DNA from: Scleroderma bovista
Lineage: Eukaryota > Basidiomycota > Agaricomycetes > Boletales > Sclerodermataceae
Assembly (NCBI GenBank): GCA_037178675.1
Contig: JAYMGJ010000242.1
Location: 1 to 64,000, forward strand
Length of the DNA: 64,000 nt
Direction of reading: 5' to 3'
Shown: positions 35,601 through 46,738 of the stretch, piece after piece
How positions within the stretch are numbered: the first letter of the stretch is position 1
Layout: each line of letters begins with the position of its first letter
Translations under genes and position numbers: made by a program
The notes under the pieces: model-generated
What the model was told of the DNA's origin: nothing
Databases searched by the model: none
What the model saw: the letters and a program-made list of their open reading frames with translations, nothing else

Positions 35601-36348
35601 AATTATCAGCAGGACAACTGGGCGGACCTACTCCCACTGGCGGAGTTCGCTTACAACAACGCACCTAGTGCTACCACCGGAGTCTCACCATTCTTCGCCA
35701 ATAAAGGTTATCATCCCAGCATCTCCGTCTACCCAGAACGCGATATGACCTCTGCACGGGCTCGTGATTACATGGTCGACCTCGAGTCGCTGCATCAATA
35801 TCTTCGAGAAGAAATGGCCAACGCGCAACTTCGCTACCAAGGTCCTGGCTGATGCCAAACGTACTCCGGCACCGGACTTCAAAGTAGGCGACCAAGTATA
35901 CGTCAAAGCCAAATACTTCTGGTCTACTCGACCATCTAAAAAGCTATCAGAGAAGAACCTGGGGCCCTACTCTATCATCGCGCAAGTAGGCTCCCTCTCT
36001 TTTACGCTCCGTCTTCCAGATTCCATGCGTGCCGTTCATCCCGTCTTCCACGTCTCCCAACTCGAACCGGCCACACCCAACACCATACCGGACCGGATAC
36101 AACCTCCTCCGCCACCGGTCGAAGTAGATGGTGAACCGGAGTTCAAGATCTCTGAGATCCTCGACTCCAAGGTTGACCATCGACGAAAATTGTGCAAGCT
36201 TTTGTACTTGGTACGTTGGTCCGGTTACGAAGGAACTGACGAAGAAACGTCATGGCTTCTCGCCACTGAACTTGGCAACGCTACGGAACTCTTAGAAGAT
36301 TACCATGTCCGGTATCCGGACAAACCCGGACCACTTGTGTCCATGTAG
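32636..36348 (+). pseudogene. Gypsy B Pol (protease, RT, RNase H, integrase, chromodomain)
   Basis: The pol frame is open from the slip site and has no ATG near its start, as expected for a frameshift product. Protease: RALVDSGSTHCF. RT: YLDD at about 33927. RNase H: METDASDYA at about 34363. Integrase: zinc site HPLSGHFG...CTSCA, D in SMDFIEQ, D in TSDRGTEF and E in GQTERSNQ. A single extra G at about 35842 (in CAAGGTCCTGG) ends the frame at 35852. The same protein continues in the next frame to 36348. That part holds the integrase C-terminal KVGDQVYVKAKYF stretch and a chromodomain (LLYLVRWSGYEGTDEETSW). All catalytic residues seen are intact, so the frameshift is the main lesion. Confidence 0.88.
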
Positions 36349-36512
36349 TATTACTCTCGCCTCCGTTTCCCTTATCTGTTTCTCTTATCTGTTTCCCCTA
36401 TCTGTTTCACTCTGTAATATCACTCACTCTCAAATCCAGCCATTTTTCTCTATAAACAAAAAAGTAAAACTAAATTACATTTTCTATTTACAAGGAGTCC
36501 GGACCGGACCAC

Positions 36513-37576
36513 CTACTCCGGCACACCGCTGCCAGGGTTCTCCTGCTCCTCATGGAGTCCCTGGACTTCTTGTTCGACCTCCTCCGGGTCGACCTCCGCC
36601 TTGCTGTCCTCCGACTCCTCGTCCTCGTCCCAGGGCGCCGTAAAGAAACGACACTCCTCGAGAAAAGTCTCGAGGCCGGCCGTCAACCGCTCATTTCCCC
36701 TTGCCACCGAGCGAGTGGCATCCGCGACCCGGCGCATCTGACCGGTCATCTCCTCCACCGCCCCGGTCAACCGGTCCAGTCGTTCCAAGAACGGCCCAGG
36801 GTCAAACCCAGACCGTTTCCCAGACGGCCCTGGCACTTCGACGATGTCGTCGTCGTCGTTGACGACCTTCGCCAGCTTCTTCTTCTTCCGCTTTTCACCG
36901 CCTCGCGGTGACGTCGCCACCTCCTTCTCCTTCGCCTTACCCTTGCCTTTGTCCACTACCGGACCGGGACCCCCCACCTCCGGCCACTCGCACTTCTCCT
37001 TGAGGCCGGCGCACTTCATGCACGCGCGCTGCTTGGGTTTTTCCGGGTCTCGTTCGCACTTGGCCTTGTGCTTCGCACAGCGAATGCACCTGCCAAAAAA
37101 ATTAATAAAGTAACAAGGGAATAAAATTTAAAAAAAAAAAAAAATACTTACCGGACATTGTCGCTCCGGTCTTCACTCGGACCCGCCTCCGGTTCCTCCC
37201 TTGCTCGCTTCTTCGACGCCTCCTGCGCCATCGCTCTCTGCCTCGCGGCGACCTCTGCAGCCCTCCGTTGCACCTCCACCCTGTCCTTCTCCGCCTGCTC
37301 CCGCGCTTGGCGTTCCGCCTCCGCCTTCGCTCTCTCCGCCTCCTCTCGTGCTCTCGCCTCCGCCTCCTCATGTGCTCGTCTCTCCGCCTCTTCCCTGCGC
37401 TGCTTCTCCTCCCTCTTCACTTGCTTGCGACGACGGCGCTCCTTCGCCTTGGCGTCGAGAACGTCGGACTCGTCCTCGCTACCGGACTGTAACTCCGGTG
37501 TTGGGGCCTTCATCCAATCCTTGGACTCAGTGGCAGCAGGGGCGGCGGGGCTGACGGACTTGGCAATGGCAGACAT
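36513..37576 (-). CDS. Antisense Zn2Cys6 / coiled-coil protein carried inside Gypsy B
   Basis: A two-exon gene on the strand opposite to pol, between pol and the 3' LTR. Exon 1 is 37576-37152, the intron 37151-37090 (GTAAGT...GGCAG, 62 nt), and exon 2 runs 37089 to the stop at 36513, giving about 333 residues. Residues 45-130 form a long charged helix rich in RRREEAERR-type repeats. Splicing then completes a cysteine pattern C-X2-C-X6-C-X11-C-X2-C-X6-C, the fungal Zn2Cys6 binuclear cluster spacing. A lysine-rich segment, a leucine-containing helix (FLERLDRLTGAVEEM) and an acidic tail follow. By family it would be a DNA-binding regulator in the nucleus; its target is unknown. The frame is undamaged although pol is not. 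Confidence 0.75.
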
Positions 37577-37736
37577 TTTCAGATAGCAGTAAATTGGGGG
37601 TAAAGGCAAAACCGGTCTGAGCTTTATAGATCCAGAATTCGTACTCAGACATTAACTCCGGACTCCGCATTGTCTTAGGCGACCACACGTCAGCCTCGTT
37701 GGGGCCTCATGGGTTCGGCCCCTAAAAGGGGGATAC

Positions 37737-38367
37737 TGTTACGACCATGCCCAACTCCGGGCCTTATCCGGTCACTCCGGTCGTATCGCAGCTCTACAGC
37801 TCTACTCCGGTCGCTCGTCTCCTACTCCGGTCGCGCTCACGCAGATAACCTTCCGCTAACTACGACCCTTGGTCTATACTCCATTCGCTCTTACTACACC
37901 TCGCCATCTACCCTGCCTTGACGTGAGTTCTCCGTGAACTCAATATATCCTATACCTTGTAGCTTTTTCACCGGACCTGATTTATTTTACCCGGTCCTGA
38001 CTTTATTTTCACCGGACCTGACCTAGTCCTAACTCCGGTCGTCCCTTGTCCGCTATTAGGTTGTTTACTTGTCACCGTATGTACTCGACCCTAGTTTCTA
38101 CTTAGTATAAGTACCCTCTAGTTTACCTTGTATACCTCAGTCTGAAATCATCTAAGTTACTACTCCTGTCCCCTTGTCTGTCTCCGTCTCCATCTCCACC
38201 TGACCGGAACCTACGCAAGGGATCAACGCTCGTTGTCCTTGTCGTTGAATCCAATCGGTTGCAACTCCGGCCCGGGCTAACCTCTGCCCAAACCTCTGAC
38301 CTCTGCCCTCGTCTGTTTTCATCCGGACTTGACCGGACTTCCTACCGGAGTAGACCCGGACTTGACA
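37737..38367 (+). repeat. Gypsy B 3' LTR
   Basis: 631 bp, TGTTACG...TTGACA. By eye it is identical to the inverted 5' LTR at 46739-47369 except for one base. TATAAGTA at about 38107 precedes CAGTCTGAAAT at about 38138, the likely transcript start, by about 30 bp. Confidence 0.95.
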
Positions 38368-38372
38368 CCGAT

Positions 38373-39409
38373 CATAGCCTTGTTGTCCACCATTGAACGC
38401 ATGCAGCACAATCACCGCCTGAAGAAGGCTGCTCAGATACGCGACCAACAATTGATCGTTCGTGCTTGATGTGAGGCTCTGTGTGAGCATCAGATCACTG
38501 AGATCCGGAACCTAGATCGAGCCTGGCATTCCGCAGATATATGATCTTGTGGTTCACAGAGAGCTTTCCCTCGGCCACCTTGAAGAGATATGTGCAGTCT
38601 CCACTTCAGACCCTATTATCTCTGTACCATGTTGCATACACTTGAAGCAGTGTGGGTTGGACAACAGATGAGAAGTACAAATGGCGTGATATTTTTGATT
38701 TCTTCCGCAGAATAAAACGGTTGGCGTCTCAAGCCACTACTTGGATTCCTAGAGTGGAATGATAGCGGAGTATTTCATTCGGACGATAAGAACATCAAAA
38801 TTAGGGGTGTGCTCAGTTATCCTCACACACAAGATATATCACCAACGGTTCAGCTTATTCATGGTGCACATTGTCTCTCTCTCACAGGCACGAGATGGCT
38901 GGTGCATCCGGACATCTTTGCCATCACCCCAACCTCCAGAGGATCCGCTCCACAGGCACCCATTTCTCATTCTATACATACATACACACACCATTCGGAC
39001 TTGTTGTGTGCTACTACGATAGTGTATTCTTCCTCTTCCTCTATCCATCATGATGTATACATGTTAGTTTGTTCACATGCGGTGATCATACAATGGCAAA
39101 CACTACATTAAAAGACAATATAAATGAAATGAAATGATGGGGAGATTACAACCCCCACCTTAATACTGCACTCACTCCCAGCCTGCAGTTCTCTCGGGTC
39201 ATTTCATCACCCATGTCATGCCATGAGCAGCCTTGCCTACCGTGGGGGGAGGTAGGTGGGGTTATGAGGTGGGGCTGGCCCAGATTGACCTCGAAATGAT
39301 GGATTAGTACCTGCCGATAATCGACGACGGCCGCATTGACGCGCTTCAGGATGATGGTATAACATGCTTACTGGTAGCGTGATCGGATGTGTCAATCTCG
39401 CACTGAAGG
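38373..39409. other. Non-coding; former target region of Gypsy B
   Basis: The first 100 bases keep a short open stretch (ERMQHNHRLKKAAQIRDQQ). It may be the end of whatever gene Gypsy B entered, with its other flank now at 47375. 39000-39150 is T/A-rich. No gene is supported. Confidence 0.35.
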
Positions 39410-40160
39410 TGAGTGCTGTTGGGTGTGCTCTGAATGAAGTTCACTCACCGTCTGAGACTGTCTGAAGGCCAAGACATGCGATGAATACGCAGTCACATCT
39501 CCATCATAAACGAACATTGGTGTGAACGTCAAGATCAGCAATTACAAAGCGACGACCTACCTATGCTGCCGTCAAGGTGATCCACCAGACTCACAAACCA
39601 CCCGCACAAGGGTCTGTGGATGTAAACATCAATGTGGTAGCATCCGATTCGGAGTTGCCAGGGTTGAAGAGGCTTCACTCACCTGATATTGCAGAAGCTT
39701 GTCTGAGTGCTAGCGATGATGGTGAACCGGCTTTGCCAAACAGTAAATGAAATAGTAAGGCCTGCCATTGCTGACTATTAGGGCAATCACGTGCGGACAA
39801 CGTCCATTACCGCCCATTTCGTTCTCCTCAAATGGACTTCATCTGACACTTGAAGACAGTTTGACCTGCGGTCTGTAACGACCATATTGTTTTGATCCAT
39901 TAATAACATGTAGGGCAGGATCGGTTTGGGTGGAAGCGATTTCGTTCGCGATTGACGAACGTCTCATTTCCCTAAGCCCTGTTCAATCCAGCGTTGTTTT
40001 TGATAGATAGGGAGACGAGGATTTCGGGCGGAAATGATTGGCTTCTCTGGCATCAACGTCTGTGTTCTATTCGTGCGCATTATTGACTATTATTGAATGT
40101 ATCGTTATCGTTTACGATAGGTACTGAAGGTCAATAAGATTTCTTTTTGGCATGCACGGC
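39410..40160 (-). pseudogene. Degenerate copy of the 43858-44477 gene and repeated exon
   Basis: 39420-39800 matches 43855-44470 in the same orientation (for example TCACTCACCGTCTGAGACTGTC against TTACTCACCATCTGAGACTGTC), with stops and gaps. 39910-39975 matches the duplicated exon of the 28563-31395 gene on the opposite strand, and 40010-40150 matches 44810-44910. These are relics only. Confidence 0.55.
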
Positions 40161-41363
40161 CTGCTATAGTCCGCAATTGCCCTCGTTATGATACGTTCTT
40201 CCCACTCAAGGTAAGATCTAGTGCCTTGAATCAAGATCGACATTTCTCATTCTCACCAGCTTCAACCAGCGGTCTATCTCAAACATTCCTTGACACCGTG
40301 TTTGATGATCCACTGATCGGACGTGTCTTCACCATCTTCCAAATATCTCGCACATGCCGAACGACCCCTTTTCACTGGCCTTGCGACCCGTCACTCCCTC
40401 TCAATGCAGGGCATTTATGACAAGGACTACCATGGTGCGTCGCATAGCATTTGCTCCCACTTGTCCATCTACATACTTTACCCGCCTTCCAGAGCCTCAG
40501 TAATCTCAAAGAACCCCTACAATGTGTTCTTACTGACGTAACCCCACCATAGTGCGTACACATCCCATGGACCAGTCTCGCACAGTGACTCACCGACCGT
40601 CCCCTTGTTCAGTGCTGTATACAGCCCTCTCCTGAGCCTCGTATGGAGTTCCCGTCTCATCACCCAATACCCTGTTACTTGGCCAGGATCCCGCTCTCCC
40701 CTTCTCCCAATCAATCGCCTCGTTGATAACCTTGCTGAATGCCTAGCCAATTCATGTTTCTGTTCGCAGCTCCCGGTCAGCCCCCACCCGAAGTACCTCC
40801 AGCATAACAGTGACACCATAGTGACCCCTCCCATCTTCTAGGGCACACAAAACAACAACGCCCCATCCCGACATCGACATCATCACCATTAGTCATCGCA
40901 CGCATACTGGAGGGCCCTACACAGATACCCAACAAAACTACATACATAGTTGACCCACAAATATTTGTATAGTACTTTAGTTCCCCAAATACATTACTCT
41001 CCTACTGTGACACCACGTCTTGGTGCTGATTGTTTGCTGGCAATGGTATGTGAAGAAATCTCTCTGTCCTGCACTTCCGCGTGCCGACATAGAGCACAGG
41101 CTCATTCTGCCATTTGTCAAACGAACTCCGGAGCGTGAGGGTCCAGCTTTCCATACTCTCATCACACATGATACAATTTCCCCATGGTGCACTATAGGCA
41201 AGCCATTGTGTGTGCATTTAGGTGGTATATAGGTATATCCAGACTCGTCCGAGTACAGGGACTCTATTGCTACCGTCAATTGACGCTGTTGACATACTTT
41301 TTCAGAGTGATCTCTCTGTCATACATTGTCACACAAACCACTGTTCAACGTTCAACTTCGACC
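40161..41363. other. Upstream region of the kinase gene, with repeats
   Basis: 40550-40800 resembles 44545-44755 on the other side of the kinase (shared CAGTCTCGCACAG...CTCACCGACC). 40850-41045 resembles 3240-3500. No separate gene is supported. Confidence 0.45.
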
Positions 41364-43841
41364 ATGACGACACTGAGCCCTGTTCTTGATCAATTGCCTG
41401 CCCCAGCAACTACAGGAAATGGGACTCCCACTACCGGCCCTCGGAGGTCCACTACACCTATTAGGAAGAGCAGCCAGCTTGAGAGGCAGTTCTCGACCTT
41501 GACCCGCTATCGCGACCCCACTCTGGCTGCTATCGGTGACCAAATGACTGGTTGCGTAGTGGGTCCAATGCCTGTGGCCGATTTCCTGGATACGTTTCTT
41601 CCCGCCTCACTTATCCCATCCTACCAATCAACAGCCAATCACTTCCAAGCTGGAGCCTTCGAGCAGTGCATTGATACCAAAGACGAGTTGGGCATGTACA
41701 AGCCATTCGTGAGTACTTCCAGCTAACATCTACCTCATCTAATTCTTTCATGTCGCTTAAGATCACCAACATGCAATCTTTCACCCAACATCTCCACTTT
41801 GTTGACTCGCATGCAGAAGGAGACCCAGAAAACGGATATGCGTTTACAATAAAACCCGACGTCTCCATATATTCCGACACCGTCACTCCTTGTCCCACAG
41901 GTTGTGTTTCAGACCAGATCAAGATGCACATGGAGTTCAAGCGTTACACCTGGGATAACCCATTCTTCTTACCCAAACCTCCCAAATCACCTGAACAGCC
42001 TGACCAGGAGGTGATCGAACCCTTTGTTGCATCCACCCCAAACAAAATCAACACGTTAGGACAAATTGGAGCATATGCTGCTGCACAGCTCGGTTCACAA
42101 TTTCGTACGCATTGCTTCTCTGTATTTATTATGTATGACGTTGCATGCATAATCCGATGGGATAGGGAGGGTACTATCGTCACGGAACCCATCTACTACA
42201 ACACCCAGCCAGAACTTGTGGAATTCTTCTCTCGATTCTCTCAAGCGTCACCTGCCCTGCGTGGCATTGACACAACTGTGTCTCTTGCTCCCGCGCACGA
42301 AGCTGCCCTCACGAGGGCTAAACTGAAGTTGTCTTCATCCACCGCCATATTCATGACTAGCATCCCAGGAGTCGGAGGGAGCTCAACAACGATTTTTTTC
42401 CCCTGCTGTGATGCTTTGCCTACCATTCCTACTTGTCGTGGCACTCGTACTACCCCTGCATATGACCTTGCAGGGGATCGGGTCGTGTTCTTCAAAGACT
42501 CATGGCGCATCAAGGCCGATGATATCCTCTCCGAGGGTCAGATTTATGCAGAACTCAAGGCTCAGAATGTTCCCCATGTACCTATTTGTCTGGCCTATGG
42601 TGATGTGGACTCTTTGCCTGTGCAACGCCTGCAAACATCTCAATTTGCAACGGCCGACTGGGCTTGTCAACGACGACCACCAGCAATCACAGCCCATATC
42701 CATTACCGGCATCTCCTGGACATTGTAGGACAGAGTCTGACCAGCTTCTCTTGCACCCATGATCTGGTGCAAGCCATGCATGATGCAATTGTCGGTGAGT
42801 CAATCCATGCCCTATGATAATATAACCAAAATGGATGACATAGTACTTCCAATACTTAGCTCATAGAGGCGCATATAGAGCGGGGTTCCTTCATCGAGAT
42901 CTTAGCCCCGGTAACATAATTATTTTTGAGGGCCGTGGTTATCTGATCGACTGGGATATGGCGAAGCCCATCCGAGTAGCCACCCCACGTCGGGTTACGC
43001 GCACAGTTCGTGATACTTTCTTTCCTTGTTTGCTCACTGACGAACACTGGCAGGGCACCTGGCAATTCATGTCCGCACGCCTCGTCAAGCACAAGAGCGC
43101 CATGCATACATTTCGGGATGATCTGGAGTCTTCGTTTTGGGTCTTACTATGGACAGTTCTCATGTATTGTCCATCGTCGCTGCCCATCGAAGAACGGAGC
43201 AATTTCATTCGGCAAACTTTTGAGTGGGGAGGGCAGGAGAAACGTAGTGTACTGCTGTCACAAATCATATTCAAGGGGACTCCTGATTCCTCACCCGATA
43301 CCCCGACATCACACAACAATAATGGCCCTATGGCTGGTGGCACTTCCGCTACCTTATCCAACGAACCAATGTCTCTCAGCTCCCCATTACACCACTCTGA
43401 CAGTCCTGCGCCTCACTGCGACGACCACCAAAAGCCCATCTTCTTCCCCAAACAGCCGTTGCTACACCAGCTGCTGAAAGACTTAGCAGATCTGTTTCGA
43501 GCACTCTACTGGGAGCCATCTCCAGGAGACCTCTTGGTCGTAGAATATGCTGGTGGTCTCCAGAAGGGCGACCCTATATGCAACAACTGTCGGCATTCCA
43601 TCACCAACAGTCCATCAACAGGCTACAAGACCATCAGTATGTTATCGATCGCTTGGTGTACTACCTGGAACTTGAAACTTGGCCTACAGACGACAAGGCT
43701 GTACCACAACAACTCATGGAGATGAAATGTGATATCGTGGAAGGCACGGATATGGTGGTTGTCCCGCAATCTAAACATATATGTGAGCGTGTGGATGTGG
43801 TCGAAAGGCAATGTAAGAAAGCGAGGCTTGCTGATTGTTAG
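41364..43841 (+). CDS. FunK1-type fungal protein kinase, probably damaged near its end
   Basis: A member of the large basidiomycete FunK1 kinase family, expected to phosphorylate proteins on Ser/Thr; its substrate is unknown. Exons are 41364-41708, 41762-42794 and 42860 onward. The introns (GTGAGT...TTAAG and GTGAGT...CTTAG) fit, and the second restores a continuous IVAHRGAYRAG. Exon 3 holds the catalytic loop HRDLSPGN and a DWD (LIDWDMAK) in place of DFG, which is usual in this family. The terminal part (HQYVIDRL...) to 43841 is in a different frame from 43550 on. There is therefore a one-base error, an extra intron, or a recent frameshift at about 43540-43575. It lies inside the inverted segment. 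Confidence 0.8.
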
Positions 43842-43857
43842 TGTAGTTGTGCTGTTG

Positions 43858-44477
43858 ATTGCGCACTGAATGAAATTTACTCACCATCTGAGACTGTCCG
43901 ACAGGCAAGATATGCGACGAATACGCAATCGCGTCTCCGTTATAAATGAACGTAGGTGGGAAAGTTTCGGGTTTGGTTTGGTATTTGCAAGCGTTCGAGG
44001 AACTCCATTCAGCGGGGGGTTCGTATGGTGGAGCACACCAATTGAGGTCCTGTTGAGCGTTAGTCGAAGCTGGATCGGTCGAGATCACGGGTAATACCTA
44101 CCAGGCGACAGATGTCAACTGCAAAACAGGAGGTGTTCGTAACAGTTGAGGAGATGATGAAGGTAGGGAATCAATGAAGAACTCGCCTATGCCACCATCA
44201 AGGTCATCCACCTCACGAACCTCCCGCGCGACTCGAGGTCTGTAGACATAAGCGTCAATGCGGTAGAATTCAATTCAAAGTTGCCACGGTGGAAGAGGTG
44301 TGAAGGCAACACTACTCGCTGGATCTCAGTCCAGAAGCCTGCGTGCGTGCGAATGTCGGTGATAGTGATCCAGCTCTGCCAAACAGCAGTCTCGCCAAAC
44401 TTAGAGGAAGATATTGTTCCACCAAACAAAGAATGAAATATTACGGCTAGGGCGATCACGTGAGGACAACACCTCAT
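43858..44477 (-). CDS. Small unrecognised gene
   Basis: Not recognised. ATG 44477, then a probable intron GTGATCGCCC...TTTGGCAG. An exon follows with ITITDIRTHAGFW, VVLPSHLFHRGNFELNSTALTLMSTDLESRG and FVRWMTLMVA, then another near 44088-43870 (DLNWCAPPYEPPAEW, FIYNGDAIAYSSHILP). A degraded copy lies in direct orientation at 39410-39800. Coding is supported by the conserved intron position between the two copies; the 3' end is uncertain. Confidence 0.45.
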
Positions 44478-45576
44478 TCTCCTCCAAATGGACTCCGATT
44501 GGCTTCAACCACACCTGAAACTCGAGGAGAAAGAGTGGTGGCCTTGCCAACATGTGCTTATGACCCCATCATAGTGCATATCTTTCATCCAGCCCAGTCT
44601 CGCACAGCAACTCACCGACCATCCCCATCTTCGGTGCTGGATGTGAGCCTCTCTCAACCCTTGTGTGTAGTTCTCAGCTCACTGGCCTGTTGCTTGTTCA
44701 GGCTCCCGCTCTCACCATCTCACAAGTAATCGCCCCGACGTTATATTCATTGAAGCTTCGTACTAACGCCCATCAAGTATTATAGTCTTCCTCTTGATAT
44801 ACAGGTCATCTTGGTTTTTGGGTGGACATGATTAGCTTCACCGTCTGTGTCAATGCTCTATTTCATGCGCCGCAATCACCACCCTTCCACTTCCTATGAT
44901 AGGCGCTGATTAATCACGCCGCATCCATCCGTCCAGCCGTTCCATCGCTATGCTGCGCTTCTCCTCCTCCCCCCCTCTTTCTGAGATTTGTCCATTGTGC
45001 CTCTGTTTCTCGACCGGCCCTTTCATCTGTTTAGTCTCTAGTTCTGTCGTACTCGTTGATTTCGTATCCGTTTTTACCTCGCGCGTTTCCCTTGCCGTTC
45101 CGGAGATATTCGCATTTTGGAGTCCAGAGAGGAGGGAGAAAGATCTGCATGTATGTCGACGGTTTCCACGCTGTTCCCTTATCGCTTCTAGGGCCAAGTA
45201 CTCCTCGATGAGGGCTTTCTAACGCCACTCTGATCGCCCCAATCGCCCCAGCCATTCCGGAGATATCTCCAATTCTTCGCCCTTGTCCTCCTCCCCCTCC
45301 GCTTTTTGCCTTTTTTGGGTCCTCTCTCCTATCCTCCTTCCTCAGGACTGCTTCTCCTGCCATTCCCCATCCTTGTTAGTCAACCTCTTGCCGTCCTTAG
45401 GTCTGGGGACCACTCTGATGACGTGCGGAGTGTTCGTGTTCCCAGGGTTATGTGAGTCTGTGCGTTTTTGATGGACTGTTTGGTGTTTTGGAAGGTTTAG
45501 TGGGTCTTTGGTTGTGGTTTGGTGTGGTTGGTGAGTGCCTGATTGGGGACAGTCAGTGTTTCAAGTGCCTGGGAGG
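44478..45576. other. Non-coding with repeats shared with the left side of the kinase
   Basis: 44545-44755 matches 40550-40800, and 44805-44910 matches 40010-40150. 44940-45370 is related in reverse to 31440-31680. No gene is supported. Confidence 0.4.
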
Positions 45577-45844
45577 TGTAGAGACAGTCCTGTCTCTAGG
45601 TGTAGAATTGGTAGTACTGATACTGGACTCTTACCTTAGCTATGTAGGCTTGTACTTAGCATACTAAGCAACTTCCCTCTTTCCTCTGTATATGTTTGAT
45701 CTCAGTCCTGGAGTGACTGAACACCTCTACTCTCCCTACTTCCTCTAGTCTCCCCAGTCCCTGGGAGCTCTGCCAGACCTCCAGAAGCCCCTGGGTCGAG
45801 CGTGCCTCACCTGAGGCAGCAGCAACACCCAACCCCCCCCTACA
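45577..45844 (-). repeat. Solo LTR2 at right inversion breakpoint
   Basis: 268 bp, the inverted partner of 31767-32035 (about 98% alike). It sits inside the gag gene of Gypsy B. The GCGT next to gag-N matches the GCGT next to gag-C at 32036-32039. Confidence 0.88.
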
Positions 45845-46671
45845 ACGCGGTACAAGTCTTTCATCCGGAGATGCTCGAGCTGGTGCTCGGCATCAGCAAC
45901 TGGGTCGTGAGGACCGAAGGTACTCTGGAGTTCAGCAACAAAATGGACCCAGCTGTCCATCCAGCGTGGGCGGTCAGCCAGATTACCGGAGTTGAGAAGG
46001 TCCGGTTCGAACCATTCCAGCGTCATACCTTTAAGATAGGACTAGGCAAACGTTACCCTTGCTCTATCTTGCCAGAAGGCCTTGGCGCGATCCTGGAAAC
46101 ACAGTTCGCACTGGACCAAGAAGGTCCGGAGTTTCTTTGGATCCGTGCCATCAAAGGTGTCCGGTTCACGGACCTTGGCACGGGAGGAGGAGGAGGAGTC
46201 GTTGGAACGGCGGGAGGAGCGGGAGAGGCGGTTGACGGCGATGGCAAGATTGTGGAAGACAGCCAGGCTAGGGTCTAGTTCTTCCATGGCATCGAGAAAT
46301 TCGTTGTTGTTGTTGTTGTTGTTGTTGTCATCTCCGGGACCATCCTCAGGGCCGAACCATTGGAAACGACCGGGTTCGCGACGCTCCGGAGTGGAGTCGC
46401 GGCGGTAGGGAAACCTGTCACCAGAAACAGATTCATGGCGACCTAAGTCTGCAGAACCGCGAAGGCTCTGAGATGCAGCATCTTGACGCGGAGTCAAAGG
46501 TGCTGTGGGGTTTCGAGCTGTAAAGCTCCGGAATTGGCTTACAGAAGCCGGAGGTTGCCTGCGATTAGACAGGGCTTGCTGGGCGGCAGAAAGGTGAAGG
46601 TCGTCTACTGCACCTGCTTCTTCAGCGAGTGCGGCAGTAGTACGAGCGCGAGAGCGCGTAGTCATGGTCAT
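45845..46671 (-). pseudogene. Gypsy B Gag, N-terminal part
   Basis: From ATG 46671 (MTTRSRART): a low-complexity start, an Asn run from GTT/AAC repeats at about 46305-46328, then the Gag core (EPDTFDGTDPKKLRTFLVQCELCF, MTLEWFEPDLL, ELQSTFGPHDPVADAEHQLEHLRM). One in-frame TAG stands at 46042-46044, between VTFA and SYLKG. The frame runs to LYRV at the LTR2 border and continues in phase at 32036. Confidence 0.85.
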
Positions 46672-46722
46672 GAGGAATGAAACTAGTTTGCGTACGAGGT
46701 TTGTATAGTGAACCCACACAAG

Positions 46723-46738
46723 TGTGAGTCTGAAATAC
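46723..46738 (-). promoter_or_regulatory. Gypsy B self-priming site
   Basis: Directly after the 5' LTR the minus strand reads GTATTTCAGACTCACA. Its ATTTCAGACT is the exact complement of AGTCTGAAAT at the predicted transcript start inside the LTR. This matches the self-priming mechanism known for Tf1-type elements, rather than tRNA priming. Confidence 0.6.

Larger units (their letters stand above)
32036..38367 (+). mobile_element. Gypsy B retrotransposon, 3' portion (gag-C, pol, 3' LTR)
   Basis: A Ty3/Gypsy chromovirus-like element. The 5' portion lies inverted at 45845-47369. Order: Gag C-terminus with zinc knuckle, protease, RT, RNase H, integrase, chromodomain, an antisense gene, a purine tract (AAAAGGGGGA at 37725-37734) and the 3' LTR. 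The target duplication CCGAT follows at 38368-38372. Its other copy is at 47370-47374 (ATCGG on the plus strand). Confidence 0.9.
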
